Positions 42,734 through 50,787 of a stretch of DNA of 54,544 bases are shown here, piece by piece. The DNA comes from CAZKFA01 sp964551925. Its GTDB lineage: Bacteria; Cyanobacteriota; Vampirovibrionia; LMEP-6097. The stretch covers positions 1 through 54,544 of the forward strand of contig CAZKFA010000008.1 of assembly GCA_964551925.1 (NCBI GenBank), written 5' to 3'. Made by a program: the position numbers and the translations under genes. How positions within the stretch are numbered: position 1 is the stretch's first letter; each line of letters opens with the position of its first letter. The notes beneath the pieces were generated by a model. The model did no database searches and had not been told where the DNA came from. It worked only from the letters and a program-made list of their open reading frames with translations.

Positions 42734-42854
42734 ACTTGTTACGAAATCGTTCAGAGCAAGGCTTGCGAGGACGAAGAAACTGAGTTGACTACCCGTCAAT
42801 GATGGTTCTGAGGACGAGCGTAACGCAGCTATGGGCGATTTCGCAACAAGTCTA
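42731..42854. mobile_element. 124-bp MITE-like element, copy 2 (inverted)
   Basis: Same length as copy 1 and in the opposite orientation, differing at five positions. Its ends TAGACTTGTTACGAAATCG and CGATTTCGCAACAAGTCTA pair except for two mismatched positions. It fills the whole space between two stop codons: its left TAG ends the HAD gene, and the TAA of flgH (42855-42857, minus strand) begins on the next base. Confidence 0.85.
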
Positions 42855-43550
42855 TTAGAATATTCTTCTGAATAGTTTCTGTACAAAGCCACTATCTCTG
42901 TCTTTTGTCAGACTACCACTACCAATGATTTGTATTTGAGCATTAGCTAGTTTGTAGCTAGGAACTTCGTTATTAGAGTCTATGTCTTTAGGGTAAATGA
43001 TGCCTCTAACATACATGCTTTTAGTCTGGCCTTCCATGAGTATTTGTCTAGAGCCTTCAACCACCATATTGCCATTCTGTGGATCTATTTCAACGACAAG
43101 GCAGCTTACTAGTGTTATAAACTTCTCTTGGTTATCAACATTAATTGCTCTGGAGTTGCGTTTGGAGTAATCAACTGGCAGTGCGACGTTGGTGATCATA
43201 TTAGCAACGTTGTTAGCATCTGGAGTAAGAGTACTAGTTTTATTGGTTGCGAGTCTGAATGTCAAATCAGCATCAGAAGTTGTATTATTGTTTAACATCA
43301 CTTCTGATCTTTTTACGGCGCTCACATTCTCTATAACTCTTACTGTGACTACATCTCCGATGTCTCTTGCTCTGTAAGCATCAATGAAGCTTCTTGGTTC
43401 AACAATAAGACTATTTTGTTTTACGCCGCCACCTTCAAGCAAAGATACAGCAACAGTTGGACGTACTAGAAGTACTCCAAGTAGAATAAAAATAAATATA
43501 GGCGTTATTTTATACACCATTAGTATTATTCCAATAAAGTATCTACTCAA
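42855..43550 (-). CDS. flgH: Flagellar L-ring protein FlgH
   Basis: Forms the outer-membrane ring of the flagellar basal body, showing the host has an outer membrane. Up to 231 residues: a signal peptide (ITPIFIFILLGVLLVRPTVA), then AYRARDIGDVVTVRVIENVSA, NMVVEGSRQILMEGQTKSMYVRG and YKLANAQIQIIGSGSL, all typical. No lipobox cysteine is visible, although FlgH is usually a lipoprotein. The start is TTG at 43550 with AAAGGG upstream, or ATG at 43517, which gives a cleaner signal peptide. flgI and flgA are not adjacent, so it stands apart from the other flagellar genes. Confidence 0.92.
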   Translation of the reverse strand: MSRYFIGIILMVYKITPIFIFILLGVLLVRPTVAVSLLEGGGVKQNSLIVEPRSFIDAYRARDIGDVVTVRVIENVSAVKRSEVMLNNNTTSDADLTFRLATNKTSTLTPDANNVANMITNVALPVDYSKRNSRAINVDNQEKFITLVSCLVVEIDPQNGNMVVEGSRQILMEGQTKSMYVRGIIYPKDIDSNNEVPSYKLANAQIQIIGSGSLTKDRDSGFVQKLFRRIF

Positions 43551-43583
43551 GATACCCTTTATCTAGGGCATTTGATGATAATT

Positions 43584-44333
43584 CTAGGTTGTTTGGGGGA
43601 TATTTGTTTGTTGTTTGATGAGTTCTAATCCCCCATAAAGTGAAGGATATTCTAGTTTAGAGCGATCAAATGCAATCTGGTAGGGCATTACGTTATTTAG
43701 ATATGCTGCTGCCTTGACTGTAGCTGGTACTATAAGGCTGTCCCAATTGTTTGCAACTTTGCCACCACCAAAGACAATAATTTGAGGCGCCAGAATGCAA
43801 GTTAGATTAATTAAAGTTGTTGCAAGTAAATTGACACGTGATTGATCTTCTTCTTGTGAATCTGGATTAACTAGGAATTCTAATCTTAGTGTTGGAGAAT
43901 AATTGGTATTAAAAATTTCTCCATCTTTATATAAACCAGCTCCCAAGCCAGTCCCCATATTGATATAAAGAAAGTTATTGTATTTATTTTTGAAACCATA
44001 GATTGCCTCACCAATAGTAGCAAGTTCAACATCTGATTTAAGGAAAATTGGTAATTTGATTCTTTCTGATAATAATGACCATAATGGATAATCAATATAT
44101 TCTGGTAAATTTATACTTTGTTTGAGTATGCATTTATGGTCCCAGTAGCCTGGAGCACCGACTGCAATTGCTTCTAGGAAAGCTTTTGAGCGAATCTCTT
44201 TTTCTAGTATCTTAAGTAAATCTTGAGGTTGACGTGGAGTATCCATGACTATAGTATCAACTAAATTCTCTTTATCAAAGAAACCTAACCTTGTATAAGT
44301 ACCACCAATATCAATTGCTAAATAGTTAATCAT
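43584..44333 (-). CDS. Second ROK-like kinase, without the zinc motif
   Basis: 249 residues from the ATG at 44333 (GGAG 9 nt upstream; a TTG at 44339 is also open). LAIDIGGTYTRLGFF is the phosphate loop, and LYINMGTGLGAGLY and IIVFGGGKVANNW fit the ROK/hexokinase fold. The usual GH...CxCGxxGCxE zinc box is absent. The acidic position between the loops reads KSDVELATIGEA, with the catalytic aspartate likely in SDVE. It may be a sugar kinase of different specificity or a regulatory relative. The start overlaps the end of comEC by 8 bp. Confidence 0.8.
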   Translation of the reverse strand: MINYLAIDIGGTYTRLGFFDKENLVDTIVMDTPRQPQDLLKILEKEIRSKAFLEAIAVGAPGYWDHKCILKQSINLPEYIDYPLWSLLSERIKLPIFLKSDVELATIGEAIYGFKNKYNNFLYINMGTGLGAGLYKDGEIFNTNYSPTLRLEFLVNPDSQEEDQSRVNLLATTLINLTCILAPQIIVFGGGKVANNWDSLIVPATVKAAAYLNNVMPYQIAFDRSKLEYPSLYGGLELIKQQTNIPQTT

Positions 44334-46269
44334 TATCAATTCTCCAATATTTGCCGTCTGTTATATACAAAGTGCCATGATCGAAAATTGATTGGGCTTT
44401 AGATCCAATAATCTCTTGATTAATTTTAAATTTTGAACTATCGTTCCGAGCAAAGTAAATTATAAATTGAGGTTTGACTATATTCAATAAAGTATCTAAG
44501 TATATATCTTTGGCTGTCATGTTTGGCAGTAATAATATTGAGACTTCATGTAAGCTATTGAGCTTATCTATTGAGCTTAAGTCCTTTATTAATAAGCATT
44601 CTAAGCCTAGAACTTTAAAATACTCAAAGTCTTTTTTCCTGTACTGATTTGCAATTTGTCCTTTGCTAAAGTTGATTTTGTGTACGCCGATAGGTAATGT
44701 ATTAAGTGCAAGTATCATTATTGTGCATGAAAATATTAAACTTGCTCTTATGTAATTATTATTAATTGCTTTATTGAAGAATTGATACAAGTAGCTGTCT
44801 ATAGTATTAGATTCACGATTGTCTTCTGTCTTAGCCACTGGGAAGGCTATGTATGCAATTAAGTTTGCTAGTATTAATAGTAAGAATAAGGTCTCTATAT
44901 TTATCTCTATATAATTGACCAGGTATGGTAATTTGTCGCAGTAGTTAATAATTGCTTTGAAAATATTTAGTAGTGGTTCTAATATAAAATATAGTCCGGT
45001 AAAGGACAGTAGTGTAATTAAAGACAAGAGAGGTCCAAAAATAATATTAGCTATTAGTGACCATACTTGTAAATTATGGAAATAATAAACAATGAATGGA
45101 AATAATAGTATTTGAGAAGCAATACTGACGATAATAATCTCTTGTAGATAATCGGGGATTGGTAGATACGCTCTAAGGCTTTGTTTGATTCTATTTGACC
45201 AGATTAATATGGATAGAGTTGCTAGATAACTAAACTGGAATCCTATATCAAATATACTGTAAGGATCAATAATTAACATTAACCCCGCGGTAATAAATAA
45301 TAATTTGATAGAGTCTCCTTTGCGCTTGAGAAGATTCAATAATAAATATATTGAACTGACAATTTGAGCTCTCATAATTGAAGGGCTGAAGCCAGCCAAG
45401 CCACCATAAAAATTAATAAGCAGAATTAAAATTATAGTTTTTGAACGTAAGCTAATTCTTCTTTTAATTATAGGGAGTTCAAATATCCAATTAAGTAATA
45501 ATAATAGTACGACTAAGTGGAAGCCGGAAGACGCAAAGAAATGACTTAGCCCAAGGTTTCTTACTTGCTTGCTAAGTTCTTCTGATTGAGCTACTACCCT
45601 TGTACCAAAAAGCATTGCGCAGGTAATTTGTGCATTTTCTTCACTCATGTGCTTGTAATAGAAGTTCTTAACGAAGGTTTGAGTCCTATCAATTACTGAT
45701 AGAGGATGTGAAACATACTCTAAGTCTATGTTTGTGAGTTTGTTGAAGACTTTTTGTGGGGTGTAAAATTTACTTTGGGGATATTCTAGATCCTTTATGA
45801 AGGCTTTGCTTTTGTTGCGTATTTTACTCTGTACTATATCACCTTTAGTTAAGCCAAGCTTGCTTGGAGCTTGGGCTTGTAATTTGAGTGGTAGGAAAAT
45901 TTCATTGAATCTATCACCGATATTTGGGTTAATTTTTTTATATGCAAGTATAAATTTATCTTGGAAGAATTGTTGTGTTGGATTATTGTCTATTAACCAA
46001 TAATGTTCTGCTGAGTTGATATTGATCTTATCCCAGTCGTAATATTGTAGATATTCGGAACGTAAGTTATAGTTGAAGAACATCAGTAGAAAACTAGTAG
46101 TGAACGTGATAATCTCGTATCTTCTGTGCTTGAGAGTTGTAAAGATAGTTGAGCTTGCCATAAAACAAACTACTGCAGCTAGTAGTAGTCGTTGTTCAGC
46201 TGCTCCAAAGACTATAGCCCCTAGAATTGCTCCTAGAGAGAGATTGAGCAATAGATTTTTAGTAGACAT
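44326..46269 (-). CDS. comEC: ComEC/Rec2-type DNA uptake channel
   Basis: Inner-membrane channel for single-stranded DNA in natural transformation. 647 residues from the ATG at 46269 (MSTKNLL); a frame to 46329 is open but runs into the upstream gene. Two or three N-terminal membrane spans precede a periplasmic OB-like part, then the Competence domain: VRNLGLSHFFASSGFHLVV, GLAGFSPSIMRAQIVSSIY and DPYSIFDIGFQFSYLATLSI. The C-terminal part is short (about 140 residues) and lacks the histidine cluster of the metallo-beta-lactamase domain found in many ComECs. It overlaps the reductase gene by 11 bp. Confidence 0.92.
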   Translation of the reverse strand: MSTKNLLLNLSLGAILGAIVFGAAEQRLLLAAVVCFMASSTIFTTLKHRRYEIITFTTSFLLMFFNYNLRSEYLQYYDWDKININSAEHYWLIDNNPTQQFFQDKFILAYKKINPNIGDRFNEIFLPLKLQAQAPSKLGLTKGDIVQSKIRNKSKAFIKDLEYPQSKFYTPQKVFNKLTNIDLEYVSHPLSVIDRTQTFVKNFYYKHMSEENAQITCAMLFGTRVVAQSEELSKQVRNLGLSHFFASSGFHLVVLLLLLNWIFELPIIKRRISLRSKTIILILLINFYGGLAGFSPSIMRAQIVSSIYLLLNLLKRKGDSIKLLFITAGLMLIIDPYSIFDIGFQFSYLATLSILIWSNRIKQSLRAYLPIPDYLQEIIIVSIASQILLFPFIVYYFHNLQVWSLIANIIFGPLLSLITLLSFTGLYFILEPLLNIFKAIINYCDKLPYLVNYIEINIETLFLLLILANLIAYIAFPVAKTEDNRESNTIDSYLYQFFNKAINNNYIRASLIFSCTIMILALNTLPIGVHKINFSKGQIANQYRKKDFEYFKVLGLECLLIKDLSSIDKLNSLHEVSILLLPNMTAKDIYLDTLLNIVKPQFIIYFARNDSSKFKINQEIIGSKAQSIFDHGTLYITDGKYWRIDND

Positions 46270-47365
46270 CTCGTGAATATCTCTGTTCTTCCTTGAGCTG
46301 TTTGATATAAGTGATAGGATCTTTTCCATGTGCTTGAATTATTTGTTGTAGTGTTTCATCGACATCTTTAGCCATTTTGCGCGCATCACCGCAAACATAG
46401 AAATAAGCGCCATTCTCCAACCATTCAAAAATCTCATCAGCCTGTTCTTTCATTCGATCTTGGACGTAAATTTTTTGTTCTTGATCACGAGAGAAGGCTG
46501 TGCTAATTCTTAAGCCATATTTTAGTTTGTACTTTTCTAATTCTTCACCATAGATATAATCAAAGGCGTGGTGTTGATCACCAAAGAATAACCAATCCTT
46601 CCCGACATTTTCGGATTTATCTCTGTAGTAATTACGTTCTTGAATGAACGCTCTAAATGGCGCAATACCAGTGCCTGGACCAACCATTATGATGGATTTG
46701 CTATGATCGCTTGGTAATCTGAACTTGTCATTGCTGTGTAAATATATTCTTAGAACCTTGTCATTGACTGCAATACGGTCGCTTAGGTAGTTTGAACATA
46801 ATCCTAATATTTTCTGTCCGTTTATGTTTTGTTCGACTCGTGCGATACAGAGATGAATTTCATCTGGATGAAGTTTTGGTGATGAGGCGATGGAATAAGC
46901 GCGAGGCATAATTCTAGAAGAGTTTTCAGCAAGCTCGTTACTTGAGATTATTAAATCGGGATATTCTTGTTTGAGGATTTTGATTATAGCTACTGTTGTA
47001 TAGCCATTGAATCGTTCTTGTGCTTGTACTGGATCAAGATTAACTTTAGTTTCGATTAGTTTGAAAAATTTATTACTAGGGCGAGTGATATTGATTTCGT
47101 TATAAAATCTTTTGAATTCATTTTCTTTACTATCATTCAAAAAAATTAAATTCAATAACTCATTTACTAATTTAGTATCATTCTGAGGGAATACATAAAG
47201 CGAATCTCCACTTTTGTATTTGAGACCAGAGCCTTTGATACTAATAGTAAAATGTCTAGTGTCTTTAGCTGAACCAAGTTTATTCAGGCTGTAATTGTCT
47301 AATAATGATGTAACTAAGGGCGTTTCCTTAGTGTAGTTCTTCTCTAATTCTTTGTTTTTGACCAT
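46259..47365 (-). CDS. FAD/NADPH reductase similar to the CysJ C-terminal half
   Basis: 368 residues. SGDSLYVFPQNDTKLVNELL opens the FAD-binding part, and PRAYSIASSPKLHPDEIHLC is the R-x-Y-S FAD motif. VGPGTGIAPFRAFIQERNYY, DWLFFGDQHHAFDYIY, and GAYFYVCGDARKMAKDVDETL bind NADPH. The order and the FAIL-type connecting domain match sulfite reductase flavoprotein/ferredoxin-NADP reductase, but the N-terminal flavodoxin domain is absent. It may reduce ferredoxin or flavodoxin with NADPH, which would suit the ferredoxin oxidoreductase encoded further on. No sulfite reductase gene is nearby. Confidence 0.9.
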   Translation of the reverse strand: MVKNKELEKNYTKETPLVTSLLDNYSLNKLGSAKDTRHFTISIKGSGLKYKSGDSLYVFPQNDTKLVNELLNLIFLNDSKENEFKRFYNEINITRPSNKFFKLIETKVNLDPVQAQERFNGYTTVAIIKILKQEYPDLIISSNELAENSSRIMPRAYSIASSPKLHPDEIHLCIARVEQNINGQKILGLCSNYLSDRIAVNDKVLRIYLHSNDKFRLPSDHSKSIIMVGPGTGIAPFRAFIQERNYYRDKSENVGKDWLFFGDQHHAFDYIYGEELEKYKLKYGLRISTAFSRDQEQKIYVQDRMKEQADEIFEWLENGAYFYVCGDARKMAKDVDETLQQIIQAHGKDPITYIKQLKEEQRYSRDVY

Positions 47366-47413
47366 CGTTAATAGCTTAAACCTATATTATATAGCTATTC
47401 CCAATCTTGATAT

Positions 47414-48862
47414 TTATAAACTGCTGGTAATTTTTTCTTTCAGTTCATCTAGTATTATTTGAGTGCCACGAGCGCTTGGCAAGCGGGATTGGAGCTCAGA
47501 TTCAACTAATCTAATAGAATGTATCACAGAACTATGCTTGCGATCACCGAAGAATTCACCAATACGTTTGTAACTAATTTGTAATAACTGATAGCTTAGG
47601 TACATAGCAATATGTCGAGGTTTAGCTATTGCCTGCTGACGTTTCTTGCTTCGTAGATCTTTAGACTTCAGCGAGAAATAGTCAGCAATATGATCCGAGA
47701 TTAATTCAATACTTAGACCTTTGTAGTTTGGTTCATCACCGAGTCCACCAAATAATTCACAAATCAATTTGTCGTCTATTTCTTTATCAAGGAAATCTCT
47801 TTGAGCATTAAGCTGGGATAAAGCACCTTCAAGTTCTCTAATATTGTCTGAATATTTCCTTGCTATAAGTTCTATATGATTAAAAGCAATTGTTAAGCGG
47901 CTTTGAGCGGCTTTGTTTTGGAGAATAGCTACTCTAGAATCAAATGAATAATTTTTGATCTCACTAATAAGACCAGCGTTGATACGGCTAAGGATTTTTT
48001 TGTCTATTTTTGTGAGTTGATTAATATTGGTATTTGCTGCAACAAAAACTTTAGAACCACGACTCACTAAACTATCAAGGCTATAATAAAACTCTTCCTG
48101 ACAAACTTTCTTGCCTTGTAGAAATTGTAAATCATCAAAAAGCAAGATATCTAAATTACGAAACTGTGCTCTGAATTCCTGAGTTTGGTTTTTGCGAATA
48201 GCGGTAACGAGTTGATTAGTGAAGTCTTCAGCACCAATATATTTGATACGTAATTCAGGATTTGCCGATAAGCCATAGTTACCTAAGGCATGTAATAGAT
48301 GGGTTTTACCTAAACCTGATTCAGAGTGAATAAAAATTGACTTGTAAGAAGTGCTACTGTTATCTAGAAGTGCTTTGGAGAATATAGTTGCGATTTCGTT
48401 ATTAGCAGCATTGATAAAATTATTAAATGATAGTTCTGGAATAAGGTTTGTTTTGTGATTGTTATTGCGTTGTTGATAAGTTTGCTGAGCACGTTGTATC
48501 TTAGTGTCGAGGGTCGCAATAGTTTGCTGGGTATTATCTTTAAGGAACACTGGGGCTTCTAGTTTATCGTCAACTATTAATCTTAGTCCTAAAGAAGCCG
48601 CTGAAGCTTCCTTAAGAGCCGCAATAATCTCTTTTTGGTAGCATTGTAAAATTAGATTCTTTGTAAAATCATTCTTTACGCACAACACTGCATAATTATC
48701 CTTAATTCCTTTGAAAGCTAGTGGTCTTATCCAAGTGTTAAAAGTTGGTTTTTTTAGTTTTTGGGTTAGTTCAGTGAGGGTTCTATCCCAAATTGCATGA
48801 CCTGTCTCATCAATGATGCTTGTCTTAATTTCTGTTGTTTCGATTTGGGTTTTGGTTATCAT
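47414..48862 (-). CDS. dnaA: Chromosomal replication initiator DnaA
   Basis: Opens the origin and loads the replicative helicase; 482 residues. Domain I (WDRTLTELTQKLKKPTFNTW), a glutamine-rich linker, AAA+ domain with IHSESGLGKTHLLHALGNYG (Walker A) and ILLFDDLQFLQGK (Walker B), and DNA-binding domain IV with KRIGEFFGDRKHSSVIHSI. The ATG is preceded by a 17-bp palindrome and a tandem TTAAC operator rather than by dnaN or obvious DnaA boxes. The neighbours are a reductase and comEC, so the usual dnaA-dnaN-recF arrangement is absent, as in cyanobacteria. Confidence 0.97.
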   Translation of the reverse strand: MITKTQIETTEIKTSIIDETGHAIWDRTLTELTQKLKKPTFNTWIRPLAFKGIKDNYAVLCVKNDFTKNLILQCYQKEIIAALKEASAASLGLRLIVDDKLEAPVFLKDNTQQTIATLDTKIQRAQQTYQQRNNNHKTNLIPELSFNNFINAANNEIATIFSKALLDNSSTSYKSIFIHSESGLGKTHLLHALGNYGLSANPELRIKYIGAEDFTNQLVTAIRKNQTQEFRAQFRNLDILLFDDLQFLQGKKVCQEEFYYSLDSLVSRGSKVFVAANTNINQLTKIDKKILSRINAGLISEIKNYSFDSRVAILQNKAAQSRLTIAFNHIELIARKYSDNIRELEGALSQLNAQRDFLDKEIDDKLICELFGGLGDEPNYKGLSIELISDHIADYFSLKSKDLRSKKRQQAIAKPRHIAMYLSYQLLQISYKRIGEFFGDRKHSSVIHSIRLVESELQSRLPSARGTQIILDELKEKITSSL

Positions 48863-48876
48863 TGACGTGCAAAATT

Positions 48877-48893
48877 ACACCCAATTTGGGTGT
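48877..48893. promoter_or_regulatory. Perfect 17-bp palindrome in the dnaA promoter
   Basis: ACACCCAA-T-TTGGGTGT, 8-bp arms around one base, centred about 23 bp upstream of the dnaA ATG. It covers the likely -10 area, so it fits a repressor or autoregulatory site. It does not resemble a DnaA box. Confidence 0.6.
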
Positions 48894-48910
48894 TTTAATT
48901 GGTAACAGGC

Positions 48911-48932
48911 TTTAGGTTAAGCTCTGGTTAAC
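48911..48932 (-). promoter_or_regulatory. Tandem TTAAC operator upstream of dnaA
   Basis: On the minus strand GTTAACCA-GAG-CTTAACCT-AAA, 48 nt upstream of dnaA. No good -10 box follows at the 8-nt spacing seen at fliE and 28252, so its role at dnaA is less clear. It lies about 90 bp from the oppositely oriented site of the 49059 gene. Confidence 0.6.
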
Positions 48933-49019
48933 AGGGTTTCAATACTATATCAAATGGTTCGACAAAAAGTCTCTTAGAAAATTTTAACTTGCAAAGATTT
49001 TGTATTAATCGGCTTATTC

Positions 49020-49041
49020 CTTAACCGAAGCTTAACCTAAA
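49020..49041 (+). promoter_or_regulatory. Tandem TTAAC operator and -10 box of the 49059 gene
   Basis: CTTAACCG-AAG-CTTAACCT-AAA followed after 5-7 nt by overlapping TATATT/TATTAT boxes (49047-49054), which end 4-6 nt before the ATG. Operator and leaderless start therefore occur together. Confidence 0.7.
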
Positions 49042-49058
49042 TTATTTATATTATAGCC

Positions 49059-49568
49059 ATGAGCGTTTTTGGACCATTGGGGTCACAACAACCATATAAC
49101 CCAAGGCTTGGCCAACAAGCTGGATCTAAATTGCATTTGCGCAATCAAGATCAAGTTCTTGACGCAGACTTTCGTCCATTATTTGATTCGCTAAATTCGA
49201 ATCAGAATTCTAATAGAGTTGTTCAAGGTGTAATCATTGATGATAATGAATCACAGCAATCTTCACAACAAAGTACTGGAGCAAGTTTCAGCCCTTATTA
49301 TCAGCATATTTCTAGAGCTAATGTACAAGCACAGGCTCGTCAACAAGCTGAAGCAAGAACTGCAAACGAAGTTGAACCCGATCCAATAACTCAACGAGTT
49401 CATCATCTTGAAAGAGAACTGCTTGAACTTAAATCTATGATCGGTGATAATCGTGCGGCCCTAGACCCTAATCAATCATTACCAGATCGTTATACATCTC
49501 ATAACAAAAGCTATTCAAGTATGTTGCGTGGGTTGAATGATATTCAGAATCATATAGCTAATGCCTAA
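49059..49568 (+). CDS. Glutamine-rich uncharacterised protein with coiled coil
   Basis: 169 residues. The N-terminal two thirds are polar and low-complexity (many Q, S, N; for example ESQQSSQQSTGASFSPYYQH) and probably disordered. A coiled coil follows (ITQRVHHLERELLELKSMIG), then a short C-terminus ending in RGLNDIQNHIANA. It has no signal or membrane segment. Together with the 28252-29455 genes it shares the tandem operator found at fliE. Its bias toward S/Q/N and the helical ends resemble secreted flagellar or type III substrates and their tails in a general way only. Function unknown. Confidence 0.75.
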   Translation: MSVFGPLGSQQPYNPRLGQQAGSKLHLRNQDQVLDADFRPLFDSLNSNQNSNRVVQGVIIDDNESQQSSQQSTGASFSPYYQHISRANVQAQARQQAEARTANEVEPDPITQRVHHLERELLELKSMIGDNRAALDPNQSLPDRYTSHNKSYSSMLRGLNDIQNHIANA

Positions 49569-49605
49569 TTCATCTGATTTAGTTAAAATTTATATTTATC
49601 AGTGA

Positions 49606-49611
49606 TAAAAT
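49606..49611 (+). promoter_or_regulatory. Extended -10 promoter of the acyl-CoA dehydrogenase (leaderless)
   Basis: GTGATAAAAT with the -10 TAAAAT ends 6 nt before the ATG at 49618. No Shine-Dalgarno is present. Confidence 0.5.
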
Positions 49612-49617
49612 CTATAT

Positions 49618-50787
49618 ATGCAAGAAGTTAAGCTAGTTGATTTTGCTGATTTCCAGTCGCTATTGACTAAAGAAGAAATTTTGGTGATGAATAATACCAA
49701 GGATTTTGTTAATAAAGAAGTTGTTCCAATTATTGATCAGGCTTATATGGATGGTCGCTTCACGTCTGAGTTAGTACCGAAGCTTGGTGCTATGGGTTTC
49801 ATTGGGGCGCCTTTAGAAGGTTATGGTTGCCCAGGTATCGGTTATGTCTCTTATGGCTTAATTAATATGATGCTTGAAGCTGGAGACTCAGCGGTTAGAT
49901 CTTTTAATTCAGTGCAAACTTCGTTAGTGATGTTTCCGATTTTGCACTATGGTACTGAAGCGCAGAAGCAACAATGGTTGCCTTTGCTGGCTAGTGGCAA
50001 AGCCATTGGCTGCTTTGGTTTGACTGAACCTGATCACGGTTCTAATCCAGCGGATATGGAGACTAAAGCCGTTAAGGTTCCGGGCGGCTATAAACTTAAT
50101 GGCGCTAAGATGTGGATCACTAATGGTTCTATTGCTGATCTAGCCATCGTCTGGGCGAAGCTTGATGGTCAAGTCAGGGGTTTCATTGTGACGAAAGATA
50201 CGAAGGGATTTGAGACGAAGTTGATGACTGGCAAACACTCACTAAGAGCGTCTGTTACATCAGAGCTAATATTTAGTGATTGTATTATTCCAGAAGATAA
50301 TTTATTGCCAGGCACGGATACCGGTCTGAAAGCGGCTTTTGGCTGTCTGAATTCTGCGCGTTTGGGTATCGCTTGGGGATCTATTGGTTCAGCAATGCTT
50401 TGTTACCAAACAGCTCTAGATTATTCACTAACCAGAGTGCAGTTCCATGGTAAGCCAATCGCATCTCACCAATTGGTTCAAGCCAAGCTTGCTGAAATGC
50501 TCACTGAGATTACTAAGGCGCAGATGTTAACATTGCAAGTTACTCGCCTTAAAGAACAAGACAAGCTTAAGCCAGTACATGTCTCTATGGTCAAGCGTAA
50601 CAATGTGCGCATGGCACTAGAAGTCGCTCGTACGGCTCGAGACATACTTGGTGCTAATGGTATTAGTTCAGAGTATCCAATCATGCGTCATATGTGTAAC
50701 TTAGAGTCAGTACTGACTTATGAAGGCACTGAGAACATTCACACACTTACTATTGGTAAGCATATTACTGGGATTGCGGCGTTTTAG
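49618..50787 (+). CDS. Acyl-CoA dehydrogenase, glutaryl-CoA dehydrogenase type
   Basis: FAD enzyme oxidising a short acyl-CoA; 389 residues. CFGLTEPDHGSNPADMETKA and YKLNGAKMWITNGSIADLAIVW are the family signatures. TRVQFHGKPIASHQLVQAKL, ARDILGANGISSEYPIMRHM and LTYEGTENIHTLTIGKHITG follow. The last holds the catalytic Glu369 at the position used in glutaryl-CoA and short-chain dehydrogenases. The overall pattern (GSNP, TYEGT, ITGIAAF end) is closest to glutaryl-CoA dehydrogenase, which would imply lysine or aromatic breakdown, but substrate is not settled. No electron-transfer flavoprotein genes are adjacent. Its 3' end overlaps the next convergent gene by 4 bp. Confidence 0.95.
   Translation: MQEVKLVDFADFQSLLTKEEILVMNNTKDFVNKEVVPIIDQAYMDGRFTSELVPKLGAMGFIGAPLEGYGCPGIGYVSYGLINMMLEAGDSAVRSFNSVQTSLVMFPILHYGTEAQKQQWLPLLASGKAIGCFGLTEPDHGSNPADMETKAVKVPGGYKLNGAKMWITNGSIADLAIVWAKLDGQVRGFIVTKDTKGFETKLMTGKHSLRASVTSELIFSDCIIPEDNLLPGTDTGLKAAFGCLNSARLGIAWGSIGSAMLCYQTALDYSLTRVQFHGKPIASHQLVQAKLAEMLTEITKAQMLTLQVTRLKEQDKLKPVHVSMVKRNNVRMALEVARTARDILGANGISSEYPIMRHMCNLESVLTYEGTENIHTLTIGKHITGIAAF

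Noticed and set aside
48863..49058. Replication origin next to dnaA
   Set aside because: I see no cluster of TTATCCACA-like DnaA boxes or an AT-rich unwinding repeat here; dnaN is also absent.
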